A DNA stretch of 45,880 nt from Bacteroidaceae bacterium. GTDB lineage: Bacteria; Bacteroidota; Bacteroidia; Bacteroidales; Bacteroidaceae. Both the position numbers and the translations under genes were made by a program. Of the stretch, positions 15,524 to 23,440 are shown piece after piece; the first letter of the stretch is position 1; each line of letters opens with the position of its first letter. The notes beneath the pieces were generated by a model. The model saw only the letters and a program-made list of their open reading frames with translations, did no database searches and was not told the origin of the DNA. Location of the stretch: positions 1-45,880 of the forward strand of contig CAAGGT010000066.1 of NCBI GenBank assembly GCA_900769465.1. Reading direction: 5' to 3'.

Positions 15524-16891
15524 ATGGCAAAGGAAAAATCGGTTTTTCTGTGTAACGACTGCGGTTACGAATCGCCAAAGTGGTCGGGTAAATGCCCGGC
15601 CTGTGGTGCGTGGAACAGTTTTGTAGAGAAGGTGGTGAGGAATACGCCTGCATCGCGTGTGTCGCTTGCGACAGGCGAAAAACCACAGGTGCGCCCGATG
15701 CTCATTGATGATGTGGCAACCGATGCTTTGCCACGCATTGATATGCGTGACGGTGAATTGAACCGTGTGCTTGGCGGTGGCCTGGTGCCGGGTTCTCTGG
15801 TGCTGCTTGGTGGTGAGCCGGGCATTGGAAAATCGACACTGGTGTTGCAGACTATACTTGGGATGCCCGACCGCAAGGTTCTCTATGTATCGGGCGAGGA
15901 GAGCGTGCAGCAGATAAAGCTGCGTGCCGACCGCATTGCCCACGAACGCGGTAACTGCCACATAGTGTGCGAGACCTCATTGGAGACGGTTTTTGTACAC
16001 ATAAAGAACGTGCAACCCGAGCTGCTTGTGATTGACTCCATACAAACGATGTGCAGCGAGTCGGTTGACTCATCGCCGGGCAGTATGGCCCAGGTGCGCG
16101 AGTGTACAGGCATGCTGCTGAAGTTTGCCAAGGAGAACAACGTGCCGGTGATACTCATTGGGCACATAACAAAGGACGGCGCTATTGCCGGCCCCAAGAT
16201 TCTTGAACACATAGTAGATGTTGTCATTCAGTTCGAGGGCGACCAGCACCACCTATACCGCGTACTGCGCTCAATAAAGAACCGCTTTGGCAGCACTGCC
16301 GAGCTTGGTATATATGAGATGCGTCGCGAGGGCTTGCGACAGGTCACAAACCCGTCGGAGTTGCTGCTGAGCGAGCGCCACAAGGGAATGAGCGGTGTGG
16401 CGATAGCATCGGCCATCGAGGGAGTGAGTCCTTTCCTCATCGAGGCACAGGCGTTGGTGAGTACGGCAGCCTATGGTACACCGCAGCGCTCGGCGACGGG
16501 CTTCGACGGCAGGCGTATGAATATGCTGCTTGCGGTGCTTGAGAAGCGCGTGGGCTTTAAATTGGCGCAGAAGGATGTTTACCTGAACATTGCCGGTGGC
16601 TTGCGCGTGAACGACCCTGCAATTGACCTTTCGGTAATAAGCGCCATACTATCGAGTAATATGGATGTTGAGATTGAGCCTACAATATGTATGGCCGGTG
16701 AGGTAGGTCTGTCGGGCGAGATACGTCCTGTGAACCGCATTGAGCAGCGCATTGCCGAGGCTGCAAAGCTCGGCTTCAAACAGATAATTGTGCCGCGCAG
16801 TAATCTCAAGGGGCTCGATGTCTCGCGCTTTGGCATTGAGGTGCTGCCGGTGAGCAAGGTTGAGGAGGCCTTCAGATTGATTTTTGGATAA
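15524..16891 (+). CDS. radA: DNA repair protein RadA
   Basis: RadA is a RecA-like DnaB-type ATPase that helps branch migration in recombination. The 455 residues show the C4 zinc finger (C10, C13, C25, C28), Walker A GEPGIGKS near 98-105, the RadA-specific KNRFG motif near 252-256 and a Lon-like C-terminal domain (about 280-455). Length and order are those of a normal RadA. ATG 15524 is directly before the zinc finger. It appears monocistronic. Confidence 0.97.
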   Translation: MAKEKSVFLCNDCGYESPKWSGKCPACGAWNSFVEKVVRNTPASRVSLATGEKPQVRPMLIDDVATDALPRIDMRDGELNRVLGGGLVPGSLVLLGGEPGIGKSTLVLQTILGMPDRKVLYVSGEESVQQIKLRADRIAHERGNCHIVCETSLETVFVHIKNVQPELLVIDSIQTMCSESVDSSPGSMAQVRECTGMLLKFAKENNVPVILIGHITKDGAIAGPKILEHIVDVVIQFEGDQHHLYRVLRSIKNRFGSTAELGIYEMRREGLRQVTNPSELLLSERHKGMSGVAIASAIEGVSPFLIEAQALVSTAAYGTPQRSATGFDGRRMNMLLAVLEKRVGFKLAQKDVYLNIAGGLRVNDPAIDLSVISAILSSNMDVEIEPTICMAGEVGLSGEIRPVNRIEQRIAEAAKLGFKQIIVPRSNLKGLDVSRFGIEVLPVSKVEEAFRLIFG

Positions 16892-16999
16892 AAAAGGATG
16901 AGAGTTTTGACCTTTGACAACATCGTCTTTTCGCGACCCGCAGGGCACGACTTATATCCGTGCTACCTGCGACCTATCGCTGCCAATGTTAACTTCGTT

Positions 17000-17115
17000 G
17001 AACCAATTCTCGCTCGCTTGTACAAGTTTTAACCTTTAACCGCACTGCGTGCGCTTGAACCTGCTTTCGCTCGCTTTGTGTGTAAGTAAACTTCCACACA
17101 CTCGCTTGCTCGCAG
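17000..17115 (+). repeat. Dispersed hairpin repeat, copy C
   Basis: The repeat lies in the 248-base gap between radA and the FAD oxidoreductase. First hairpin: CGCAC (17041-17045), TGC, GTGCG (17049-17053). Second hairpin: TGTGTG (17077-17082), bulge, AAGT, AA, ACTT, bulge, CACACA (17095-17100), then CTCGCTTGC. The stems differ in sequence from those of other copies yet pair fully. A partial extra unit (CTCGCTTGTACAAGTTTTAACC) lies just before it. Confidence 0.65.
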
Positions 17116-17139
17116 CTTTCAGTTTTGACATTTTAAAAT

Positions 17140-18732
17140 ATGGTACACGAATTTCAGATAAGGGTGCAGCCCTATGAGGCGGCCAACGAGCAGTCGCTCG
17201 CACGATATATTGCCCGCGAGAAGGGTATGGATGAGCGCACGATAAATGCCGTGCGCGTGTTGCGTCGCAGCATTGATGCACGCCAACGAACGATATATAT
17301 AAACCTCACAGTAAGGGTGTTTGTGAACGAGATGCCCCCGGCCGACGAGTACACTCCGCGCGAGTATCCCAATGTCGAGGGCTGTCGCCCTGTGATTGTT
17401 GTGGGTGCGGGCCCGGCGGGCCTTTTTGCGGCACTCAAGCTCATAGAGAACGGCCTTCGCCCCATTGTTGTGGAGCGCGGAAAAGATGTACGCACACGCA
17501 AGGTTGACCTTGCGAACATATCGCGCACGCACACCGTAAACCCCGAGTCGAACTACTGCTTTGGTGAGGGTGGTGCAGGAGCATACTCCGACGGCAAGCT
17601 CTACACGCGCAGTAAAAAGCGTGGCAGCATTGAGGGGGTGCTGAACATCTTCTGTCAGCACGGTGCAAGCCCCACAATCCTCGCCGATGCCCATCCGCAT
17701 ATAGGCACTGACAAATTGCCGCGTGTGATTGAGAACATACGCAACCGCATAATAGAGTGTGGTGGCGAGGTGCGTTTTGAGACACGTATGGAGGAGATTC
17801 TTTTGAGTGGCGGCAAGGTGTGCGGAATACGCACAAACAATGGCGAGGTGTTTGCCGATGCCGTTATCCTTGCGACTGGACACTCGGCCAAGGATGTCTA
17901 CCGTTGGCTGAACAGCAACAATATTGCATTGGAAGCAAAAGGCTTTGCTGTTGGAGTGCGCCTGGAGCATCCGTCGGAACTCATAGACCAGATACAGTAT
18001 CACTCACCAAAAGGCCGTGGCAAATATCTGCCGGCTGCCGAATACAGCTTTACGACACAGGTCGACGGTCGTGGAGTATACAGTTTCTGTATGTGCCCCG
18101 GTGGAGTGGTAATCCCGTCGGCTTCGGCTGCGCAGGAACTGCTTGTCAACGGTATGTCACCATCGCATCGTGGTGGTGCGTGGAGCAACTCGGGAATGGT
18201 TGTGCAGATTAACCCCGAGGACGTGCTGTTGCCCGAGATGCAGATTGACTGTGACGGCATTGACCCTGTAGCCGATGATTCGCCCTTGCGTGTGATGAAC
18301 TTCCAGGAGCGCCTTGAACGTCTCTGCTGGGTAATGGGTAACCGCAAGCAGACAGCTCCGGCACAGCGAATGACCGATTTCGTGCGCGGCAAGCTCAGCT
18401 ATGACCTGCCACGCAGCTCATACGCTCCGGGGCTCATATCTTCGCCCCTGCACTTCTGGTTGCCCAAGTTCGTTTCAACCCGCTTGCAGCGCGGCTTTGA
18501 ACAGTTCGGCCGTATGTCGCGCGGCTTTCTCACTAGCGAGGCTACTATGATTGGTGTGGAGACACGTACCTCGTCGCCTGTGCGTATTGTGCGCGACAAT
18601 GAGACGCTGCAGCACGTGACCGTTGAGGGCCTGTTTCCTTGTGGCGAGGGTGCCGGTTATGCAGGCGGCATAGTCTCGGCAGCTGTGGATGGCGAGAGGT
18701 GTGCTATGGCGGCGAAAGAGTATTTGTCGTAG
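17140..18732 (+). CDS. COG2509-type FAD-dependent oxidoreductase
   Basis: The 530-residue flavoprotein has a dinucleotide-binding loop GAGPAG near 89-94 and the family hallmark NPESNYCFGEGGAGAYSDGK near 132-151. A second FAD contact region near the C-terminus reads PCGEGAGYAGGI. Members are called uncharacterised FAD-dependent dehydrogenases; substrate is unknown. A small ferredoxin-like N-terminal domain (about 1-80) precedes the flavin domain, as usual. ATG 17140 is chosen because the first strand fits the family start. It converges on manA, with a shared terminator between them. Confidence 0.88.
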   Translation: MVHEFQIRVQPYEAANEQSLARYIAREKGMDERTINAVRVLRRSIDARQRTIYINLTVRVFVNEMPPADEYTPREYPNVEGCRPVIVVGAGPAGLFAALKLIENGLRPIVVERGKDVRTRKVDLANISRTHTVNPESNYCFGEGGAGAYSDGKLYTRSKKRGSIEGVLNIFCQHGASPTILADAHPHIGTDKLPRVIENIRNRIIECGGEVRFETRMEEILLSGGKVCGIRTNNGEVFADAVILATGHSAKDVYRWLNSNNIALEAKGFAVGVRLEHPSELIDQIQYHSPKGRGKYLPAAEYSFTTQVDGRGVYSFCMCPGGVVIPSASAAQELLVNGMSPSHRGGAWSNSGMVVQINPEDVLLPEMQIDCDGIDPVADDSPLRVMNFQERLERLCWVMGNRKQTAPAQRMTDFVRGKLSYDLPRSSYAPGLISSPLHFWLPKFVSTRLQRGFEQFGRMSRGFLTSEATMIGVETRTSSPVRIVRDNETLQHVTVEGLFPCGEGAGYAGGIVSAAVDGERCAMAAKEYLS

Positions 18733-18842
18733 GGAAATGACTAAAAAGTGTATTGCTGCGTTATGCTTGCCCTAAAATTCCTCATTTACTCCAGTAAACT
18801 GCGGTTTTTAGGTCTTCGCAAGCCGGCTGCCTTTGGCGAGCC

Positions 18843-18912
18843 TTGGCTGCACTCATTGTAAAATGCTAAAGCAAACTTTGCATTTCACTCGTTTGCGCAA
18901 GCCTTGCACTCC
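18843..18912 (+). repeat. Dispersed hairpin repeat, copy B
   Basis: The copy reads TTGGCTGCACTCATTG, then hairpin AAATGC (18861-18866), bulge, AAAG, loop CAAA, CTTT, GCATTT (18880-18885), then CACTCGTTTGCGCAAG. The outer stem is the same as in copy A while the inner stem has changed on both sides. Confidence 0.68.
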
Positions 18913-18942
18913 ATCTTTTTATTCATTCCCTGATAAAATGAG

Positions 18943-18974
18943 AAATGGGTGACCCGAAAGTCACCCATTTTTTT
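18943..18974. terminator. Bidirectional terminator between FAD oxidoreductase and manA
   Basis: The stem AAATGGGTGAC (18943-18953), loop CCGAAA and GTCACCCATTT (18960-18970) is perfect. It is followed by more T on the plus strand, forming a run to 18974. The manA stop codon (18973-18975) abuts it. It suits the convergent genes on both sides. Confidence 0.85.
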
Positions 18975-19941
18975 ACTCTTCTATCCAGCTGCCAAGCAGT
19001 TCCATATCCCCTGTGGGGCAAATCGTGAGGCCGGTTGTGGTTGCCGGTACAAGGATGCTCTCGCCCTGGTGGATGCTCACTGTCTGTCCGTTGTTGTCGG
19101 TGATGCTTCCTTCACCTGCCGTGCAGATGAGAACCACGAACGAGTCAAGTTCGGCAAGCTGCATATCATACTCCTTTGTCAGGCGGTAGATTTCAGTTGT
19201 AAAGTAACGGCACGAAACAAGCTGTGTGGCTTTGTCGGGCTGTGCATCGTAGTAGGTGCGGTAGTCGGGCAACACAGTGTAGTCTATTGCGCCTTTGCTC
19301 ATCTCGGTGTGCAGTTCGCGTGGTTTGCCGCTGTCGTCGCAACGGTTGAAATCGTATATGCGGTAGGTGATGTTCGATGTCTGCTGAATCTCGGCAATGA
19401 ATGCGCCTGCACCAATTGAGTGTATGCGGCCGGCCGGCAGGAAGAATACATCGCCTTTGTGGATGTCATACTCCTGCAAAAGGTCGGTGATGGTGTTGTC
19501 GGCGATGCTCTGCTCATACTCCTCTGGGGTAACCTGCTTTGCAAAGCCTGAACGCAGACGTGAACCAGGGTCGGCATCGACAACGTACCACATCTCGGTC
19601 TTTCCCTTTGACTGGTGGCGCTCCCAAGCGAGCTTGTCGTTGGGATGAACCTGAATTGATAGGTCCTGTCGTGCATCAATGAACTTGATGAGCAGCGGGA
19701 ACTCCTTGCCAAAGCGCTCATAGTTGCTCTTGCCAAGCAAGGCTGCCTTGTCGCGTGCAATAAGCTCAGATAGAGTCTTGCCGGCATCAACACCCTCGGC
19801 TACCACTGACTCGTTATCCTTAACGCCCGAGATTTCCCAACTCTCGCCAACCTGTTTCTGCTCCGACTCCACCCTCTTGTAAGGGATAATCTTGTCTCCG
19901 CCCCAAAGCATAGACTTCAATATCGGTTTGAATTTGTACAT
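18973..19941 (-). CDS. manA: Mannose-6-phosphate isomerase, class I
   Basis: The enzyme interconverts mannose-6-phosphate and fructose-6-phosphate in the cytoplasm, linking mannose use with GDP-mannose synthesis. It is a zinc cupin protein. The metal site is visible as QVHPND (H99), TEMWYV (E116) and the later GRIHSIGAG histidine near 177. The 322-residue length fits the short bacterial class I form. ATG 19941 has no clear Shine-Dalgarno, which is usual in this phylum. The gene stands alone between a shared terminator and the divergent barrel gene. Confidence 0.95.
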   Translation of the reverse strand: MYKFKPILKSMLWGGDKIIPYKRVESEQKQVGESWEISGVKDNESVVAEGVDAGKTLSELIARDKAALLGKSNYERFGKEFPLLIKFIDARQDLSIQVHPNDKLAWERHQSKGKTEMWYVVDADPGSRLRSGFAKQVTPEEYEQSIADNTITDLLQEYDIHKGDVFFLPAGRIHSIGAGAFIAEIQQTSNITYRIYDFNRCDDSGKPRELHTEMSKGAIDYTVLPDYRTYYDAQPDKATQLVSCRYFTTEIYRLTKEYDMQLAELDSFVVLICTAGEGSITDNNGQTVSIHQGESILVPATTTGLTICPTGDMELLGSWIEE

Positions 19942-20106
19942 ATTGTTTGTGTTTATTGGTTTGCATTATTCATTGTTGCAAGTTATGTATTTTTTGTAAT
20001 TCTGACATTGAATATTGTGTTAATGAATGTTAAAATTGGGGGGGGTAAAAAGTGTTGCGCTGTTTGGGATTTTTTACTTATCTTCGCGCTCAAAATAAAT
20101 GATTGT

Positions 20107-22386
20107 ATGTTTAAAAGGATATTATTGTCGTTTGTTTTGTTCTTCTGTGCATTGAATATGCTGCATGCGCAGGCAATAGGCGGTCGTGTTGTCAATGGAC
20201 ACTCTATGCCGGTTGAGGGCGCAAACGTGGTGCTGCAAAGCGCCGATTCTGTTTTTGTGGATGTTGCCTTGACCGACAGTGCCGGTCTCTTCTCTTTCTC
20301 GCATAATATGGAGAAATACCGCCTTGTGGTAAACCACATGGCCTACCATTCGCGCGAGGTGGAGTGCAACACTCCTTCAGTGGGTGATATTATCCTTGAA
20401 CCGCAGAACAGGATGCTTGGCGAGCTTGATGTGGTTGCCGAGCGGCCATTGGTTAAGGTGGAGAACGGTGCCTTGGCCTACGACCTTGAACAACTTACCC
20501 GCGACAAGGTGGTGAACAATACCTACGATGCACTGACAAAGTTACCCGGTGTGAGCGAGAAGGATGGTAGCCTTACCCTTGTTGGTGCAAACTCCCTGGC
20601 TGTAATAATAAACGGCAAGCCATCGACTATGAGTGCCGAACAGGTTGCATCGCTGCTCAAGAGCACACCCGTGGGGCGCGTTGAGAAGGTCGAGGTAATG
20701 TACAGTGCACCGCCGCACTATCATGTGCGTGGTGCAGCACTCAACATTGTGCTCAAGAAGGATACCCAATACTCGTTGCAGGGCGAACTGGGTGGCGATT
20801 ACATAAACCGTTTCAATGACAATGGCGGCGTGCATGCCTTTTTGCGTGCTGCAACTCCCAAGTTTGCGTTCGATGCAATGTACAACGTCTCGCGTCTTTC
20901 CGAGGTGCAGGACCTTGATATGATTTCACTGCACACGCTTGGTGGCGTGCAGCACGATATACGGCAGTTGCAGGAGATTCGTGGCAACCTGTGGAAACAT
21001 AGCGCAAGGGCTGCGCTTGAGTATAATTTCAACGAGAAGAACAACATAAGTCTTGCCTATAACTATCAGACAAAAACCGATGCCGAGAGCAGTTCGACAT
21101 CTGTCGGCAACTACCAGAACTCCGAGCAGAAGAAGGTGGTTGACAGTGACCACATGCATAACATCTCCCTGCAGGCATTGACAGGGATAGGGCTCTCGCT
21201 TGGTGTGGATTACACTATGTACAGGAGCCACAGCACGCAACACATGAACGTCACTTTCCTCAGTGACAGCATGCAGCTCTTCATGTCGCAGAATGCGGGG
21301 CAGGACATACGTTCACTGCATGCGTATGCCGACCAAAAGCACTCTTTCGCCGGCGGTTGGACTCTTGGTTATGGCGCATCGTACCGCAACAGTGAGAGTA
21401 ACGACTATCAGAAATTTGATGCCGGGAGCACTCTTGCGGGAACAAACGTGGAGTCGGTCTTGTCCGAACATACCGCCGAGGCGTATATCTTGTTCGGGCG
21501 TCAATCTCCGCTCGGTCTTTCGTTTTCATTATCGGCAACGGCTGAGTATTACAAGGTCAATGAGCGCGAACGTTGGACATTCTATCCCCAGGCGTCGCTT
21601 ACATATATGCGCCACCCCGACCATATCTTCCAGTCCACTTTCAATGTGAACAAACTTTACCCTTCGTATTGGCAGATGCAGTCGGCTGTGAGTTATATCG
21701 ACGGTTACTCCGAACTGCACAACTCGCCCGGGCTTGAGCCTTCGAAGTCATATATGTTCAATGCAAATTACATATTGAAACAGAAATATGTTTTCGGTGT
21801 ATTCTGCAACTACATTGATAAGTTCTTTGCACAGGCAATGTATCAATCGACCGACCGTTTGGCCCTCATATATCAGACCCACAACTGGGACTATTATTCG
21901 CAATCGGGTGTTGTGGTTGTTTTGCCATACGCTCCTGTAAAATGGTTTGATACACGTGCTACACTAGTGGGCTTTTATGTGGCACAGCGTTGCGACAATT
22001 TTTTTGATATTGGTTTTGAGGATAAAAAAATTGCTGCAAGTGTATCGCTCAACAATAGCTTCAAGGTGAACGATTATTTGGCGTTTGAACTCAATGGTTG
22101 GGTACAGTCGCCAATTACGCAGGGTACATTCGAGGTAAAGACAATGTGGAGCCTGTCGGCCGGGGCAAAGTGGAATTTTGCCGGTGGCAAGGGCACATTG
22201 AGTTGTTTCTACAATGATATTTTCAATTCCACTCTCGGTGAAATGGTGATGAACTACAAAGGACAGCATCTTGTCCACAAGAATAATATGTACACACGTA
22301 ACTTCACGCTTTCGCTGGTTTATCGTTTCGGAGGCTACAGGAAAAAGGAAACAAAAGAGGTGGATATGTCGCGCTTTGGTCATTGA
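20107..22386 (+). CDS. TonB-receptor-like outer-membrane barrel protein
   Basis: The chosen ATG at 20107 gives a clean signal peptide (MFKRILLSFVLFFCALNMLHA, cut before QA); upstream ATG codons lack one. The 759-residue protein then has a carboxypeptidase-regulatory-like beta domain (about 24-100), a plug-like domain (about 120-215, with LTKLPGVSEKDG and VIINGKP) and a long barrel of the OMP_b-brl_3 type ending in LVYRFGGYRKK. No TonB box is obvious. Such proteins sit in the outer membrane; cargo is unknown. No SusD partner is nearby. A possible -7 TATCTTCG lies at 20079-20086. Confidence 0.85.
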   Translation: MFKRILLSFVLFFCALNMLHAQAIGGRVVNGHSMPVEGANVVLQSADSVFVDVALTDSAGLFSFSHNMEKYRLVVNHMAYHSREVECNTPSVGDIILEPQNRMLGELDVVAERPLVKVENGALAYDLEQLTRDKVVNNTYDALTKLPGVSEKDGSLTLVGANSLAVIINGKPSTMSAEQVASLLKSTPVGRVEKVEVMYSAPPHYHVRGAALNIVLKKDTQYSLQGELGGDYINRFNDNGGVHAFLRAATPKFAFDAMYNVSRLSEVQDLDMISLHTLGGVQHDIRQLQEIRGNLWKHSARAALEYNFNEKNNISLAYNYQTKTDAESSSTSVGNYQNSEQKKVVDSDHMHNISLQALTGIGLSLGVDYTMYRSHSTQHMNVTFLSDSMQLFMSQNAGQDIRSLHAYADQKHSFAGGWTLGYGASYRNSESNDYQKFDAGSTLAGTNVESVLSEHTAEAYILFGRQSPLGLSFSLSATAEYYKVNERERWTFYPQASLTYMRHPDHIFQSTFNVNKLYPSYWQMQSAVSYIDGYSELHNSPGLEPSKSYMFNANYILKQKYVFGVFCNYIDKFFAQAMYQSTDRLALIYQTHNWDYYSQSGVVVVLPYAPVKWFDTRATLVGFYVAQRCDNFFDIGFEDKKIAASVSLNNSFKVNDYLAFELNGWVQSPITQGTFEVKTMWSLSAGAKWNFAGGKGTLSCFYNDIFNSTLGEMVMNYKGQHLVHKNNMYTRNFTLSLVYRFGGYRKKETKEVDMSRFGH

Positions 22387-22767
22387 TAGGGACAAATAAT
22401 GGTTCAGTAGAAAAAAGGTGTGGGTAAATCTTGAAGTTTAGGCAGTAGATTTTATCCTTAATCAGTTGTCTTATATTCTTATTGTTTTCGTTCTATCTTG
22501 TACTTTTTGGAAAAAAGTACGAAAAACTTCGGCACACGGGAAAAATCTTCGCAAGCGCCCTTTGTTCACGCCACATACTGTGAGCCCTCAGTCGGGCACT
22601 TGCTCGTCTCTCCCAGCTATCGCTTGTTTTCAGGGTGCTGCGGAACTCACTCCACGCGGCCATTTAAGATAATATATACCCGCGTTACGTTCAAACAGCC
22701 TCGCACAATGGCCTGAAAACAAGCGGCCTTGCGTTGGATTTTTCAACGGTGCCCATTAGATAAGTTA

Positions 22768-22820
22768 CTCATGCTCGCCGCAAAAGCTCAAACAAGTTTG
22801 GCTTTCGCTAGCTTACACGT
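22768..22820 (+). repeat. Dispersed hairpin repeat, copy F
   Basis: The hairpin is AAAGC (22783-22787), bulge, CAAAC, AA, GTTTG, GCTTT (22801-22805), followed by CGCTAGCTTACACG. It is the shortest and most worn copy and lacks the first hairpin. Confidence 0.55.
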
Positions 22821-22876
22821 AACTTTCCGCCGTTGGCGGGGAATTTGCCTTGCAATGGAATACTCCTCGAACTTTA

Positions 22877-22910
22877 CGCGTACGATGGTAATATCAAAGA
22901 GAAACCGGCA
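22877..22910 (+). repeat. Direct repeat, left copy
   Basis: The segment starts CGCGTACGATGGTAATATCA and ends AAACCGGCA. It matches 23349-23381 at about 29 of 33 bases with a one-base gap. The two copies bracket 438 bases of hairpin-rich sequence. Confidence 0.6.
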
Positions 22911-23348
22911 CCGTTAAAGGACACAGCTTGAAGCCTGTTGATTTTTGGATTAAGTGACAGGACTGTTCGCCCGTTAGTTAGGTGCTCGCCTTGGCGAGTG
23001 ACTAACTGAGGAAGATCCGCATCACCCAAAAACCAACAGAAAGGTTCAAGTGACACCATTGCGGGCGAGCAATGTTTGCGACGACGGGAGCTTTAGCTCC
23101 CCAAAGGAGTGTGCTTTAGCACCCGGTTTGACTGAAGGATGTTGCTTGCAACTCCTGAACAAAGAAGAGACCGACTGGGCTTTAGGGTGCCGGGCCCTTT
23201 GGTCCTTTGGGGCGACCAAAGGACATGATAGAACGACTTGAAGAAAATAAAAGTGAACAATTAAGGTTGAGAATTGCTGTCGAATATAATGGAGAACGAA
23301 AACGAAATCTACAGTAAATTTCTACTGAGCGCAAATAATAGGGTGAAT

Positions 23349-23381
23349 CGCGTACAATGGTAATGTCAAATAAAACCGGCA
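23349..23381 (+). repeat. Direct repeat, right copy
   Basis: Partner of 22877-22910; it ends directly before the strong terminator stem at 23385. Confidence 0.6.
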
Positions 23382-23384
23382 TTA

Positions 23385-23424
23385 AACGCTATCGGGTGGC
23401 TCAAACGAGCCACCCGATAGCGTT
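23385..23424 (-). terminator. Strong hairpin terminator of the protease gene
   Basis: A perfect 18-bp stem (23385-23402 with 23407-23424, loop AAAC) lies 17 bases past the stop codon of the minus-strand protease gene. On the minus strand it is followed by a short T-rich stretch. The symmetry means that it can also stop plus-strand transcription. Confidence 0.8.
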
Positions 23425-23440
23425 ATTATAGTATGTTCCT

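Larger units (their letters stand above)
22387..23440. other. 1.05-kb gene-free region rich in hairpins and repeats
   Basis: No convincing gene is seen on either strand. Contents in order: a 9-bp hairpin GTACTTTTT/AAAAAGTAC (22500-22520); a 14-bp inverted repeat CGCTTGTTTTCAGG (22621-22634) with its complement at 22712-22725; repeat copy F; a direct repeat (22877-22910 and 23349-23381). Many small stems follow, including GTTAGT/ACTAAC around CTCGCC/GGCGAG near 22973-23006, GGGAGC/GCTCCC and GTGC/GCAC (23085-23125), and GTCCTTTGG/CCAAAGGAC (about 23203-23225). It may be an undescribed structured RNA or a decayed element. Confidence 0.6.

Noticed and set aside
17119..18003. 294-codon open frame opposite the FAD oxidoreductase
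   Set aside because: Shadow frame of a GC-rich gene; Cys/His/Ala-rich with no family pattern.
20008..20106. Upstream ATG at 20008 as start of the barrel protein
   Set aside because: It adds 33 residues with no signal peptide; the ATG at 20107 gives a standard signal sequence.
23050..23241. 63-codon open frame in the gene-free region
   Set aside because: Its codons coincide with the perfect hairpins, composition is not protein-like, and no coupled gene or promoter is near.
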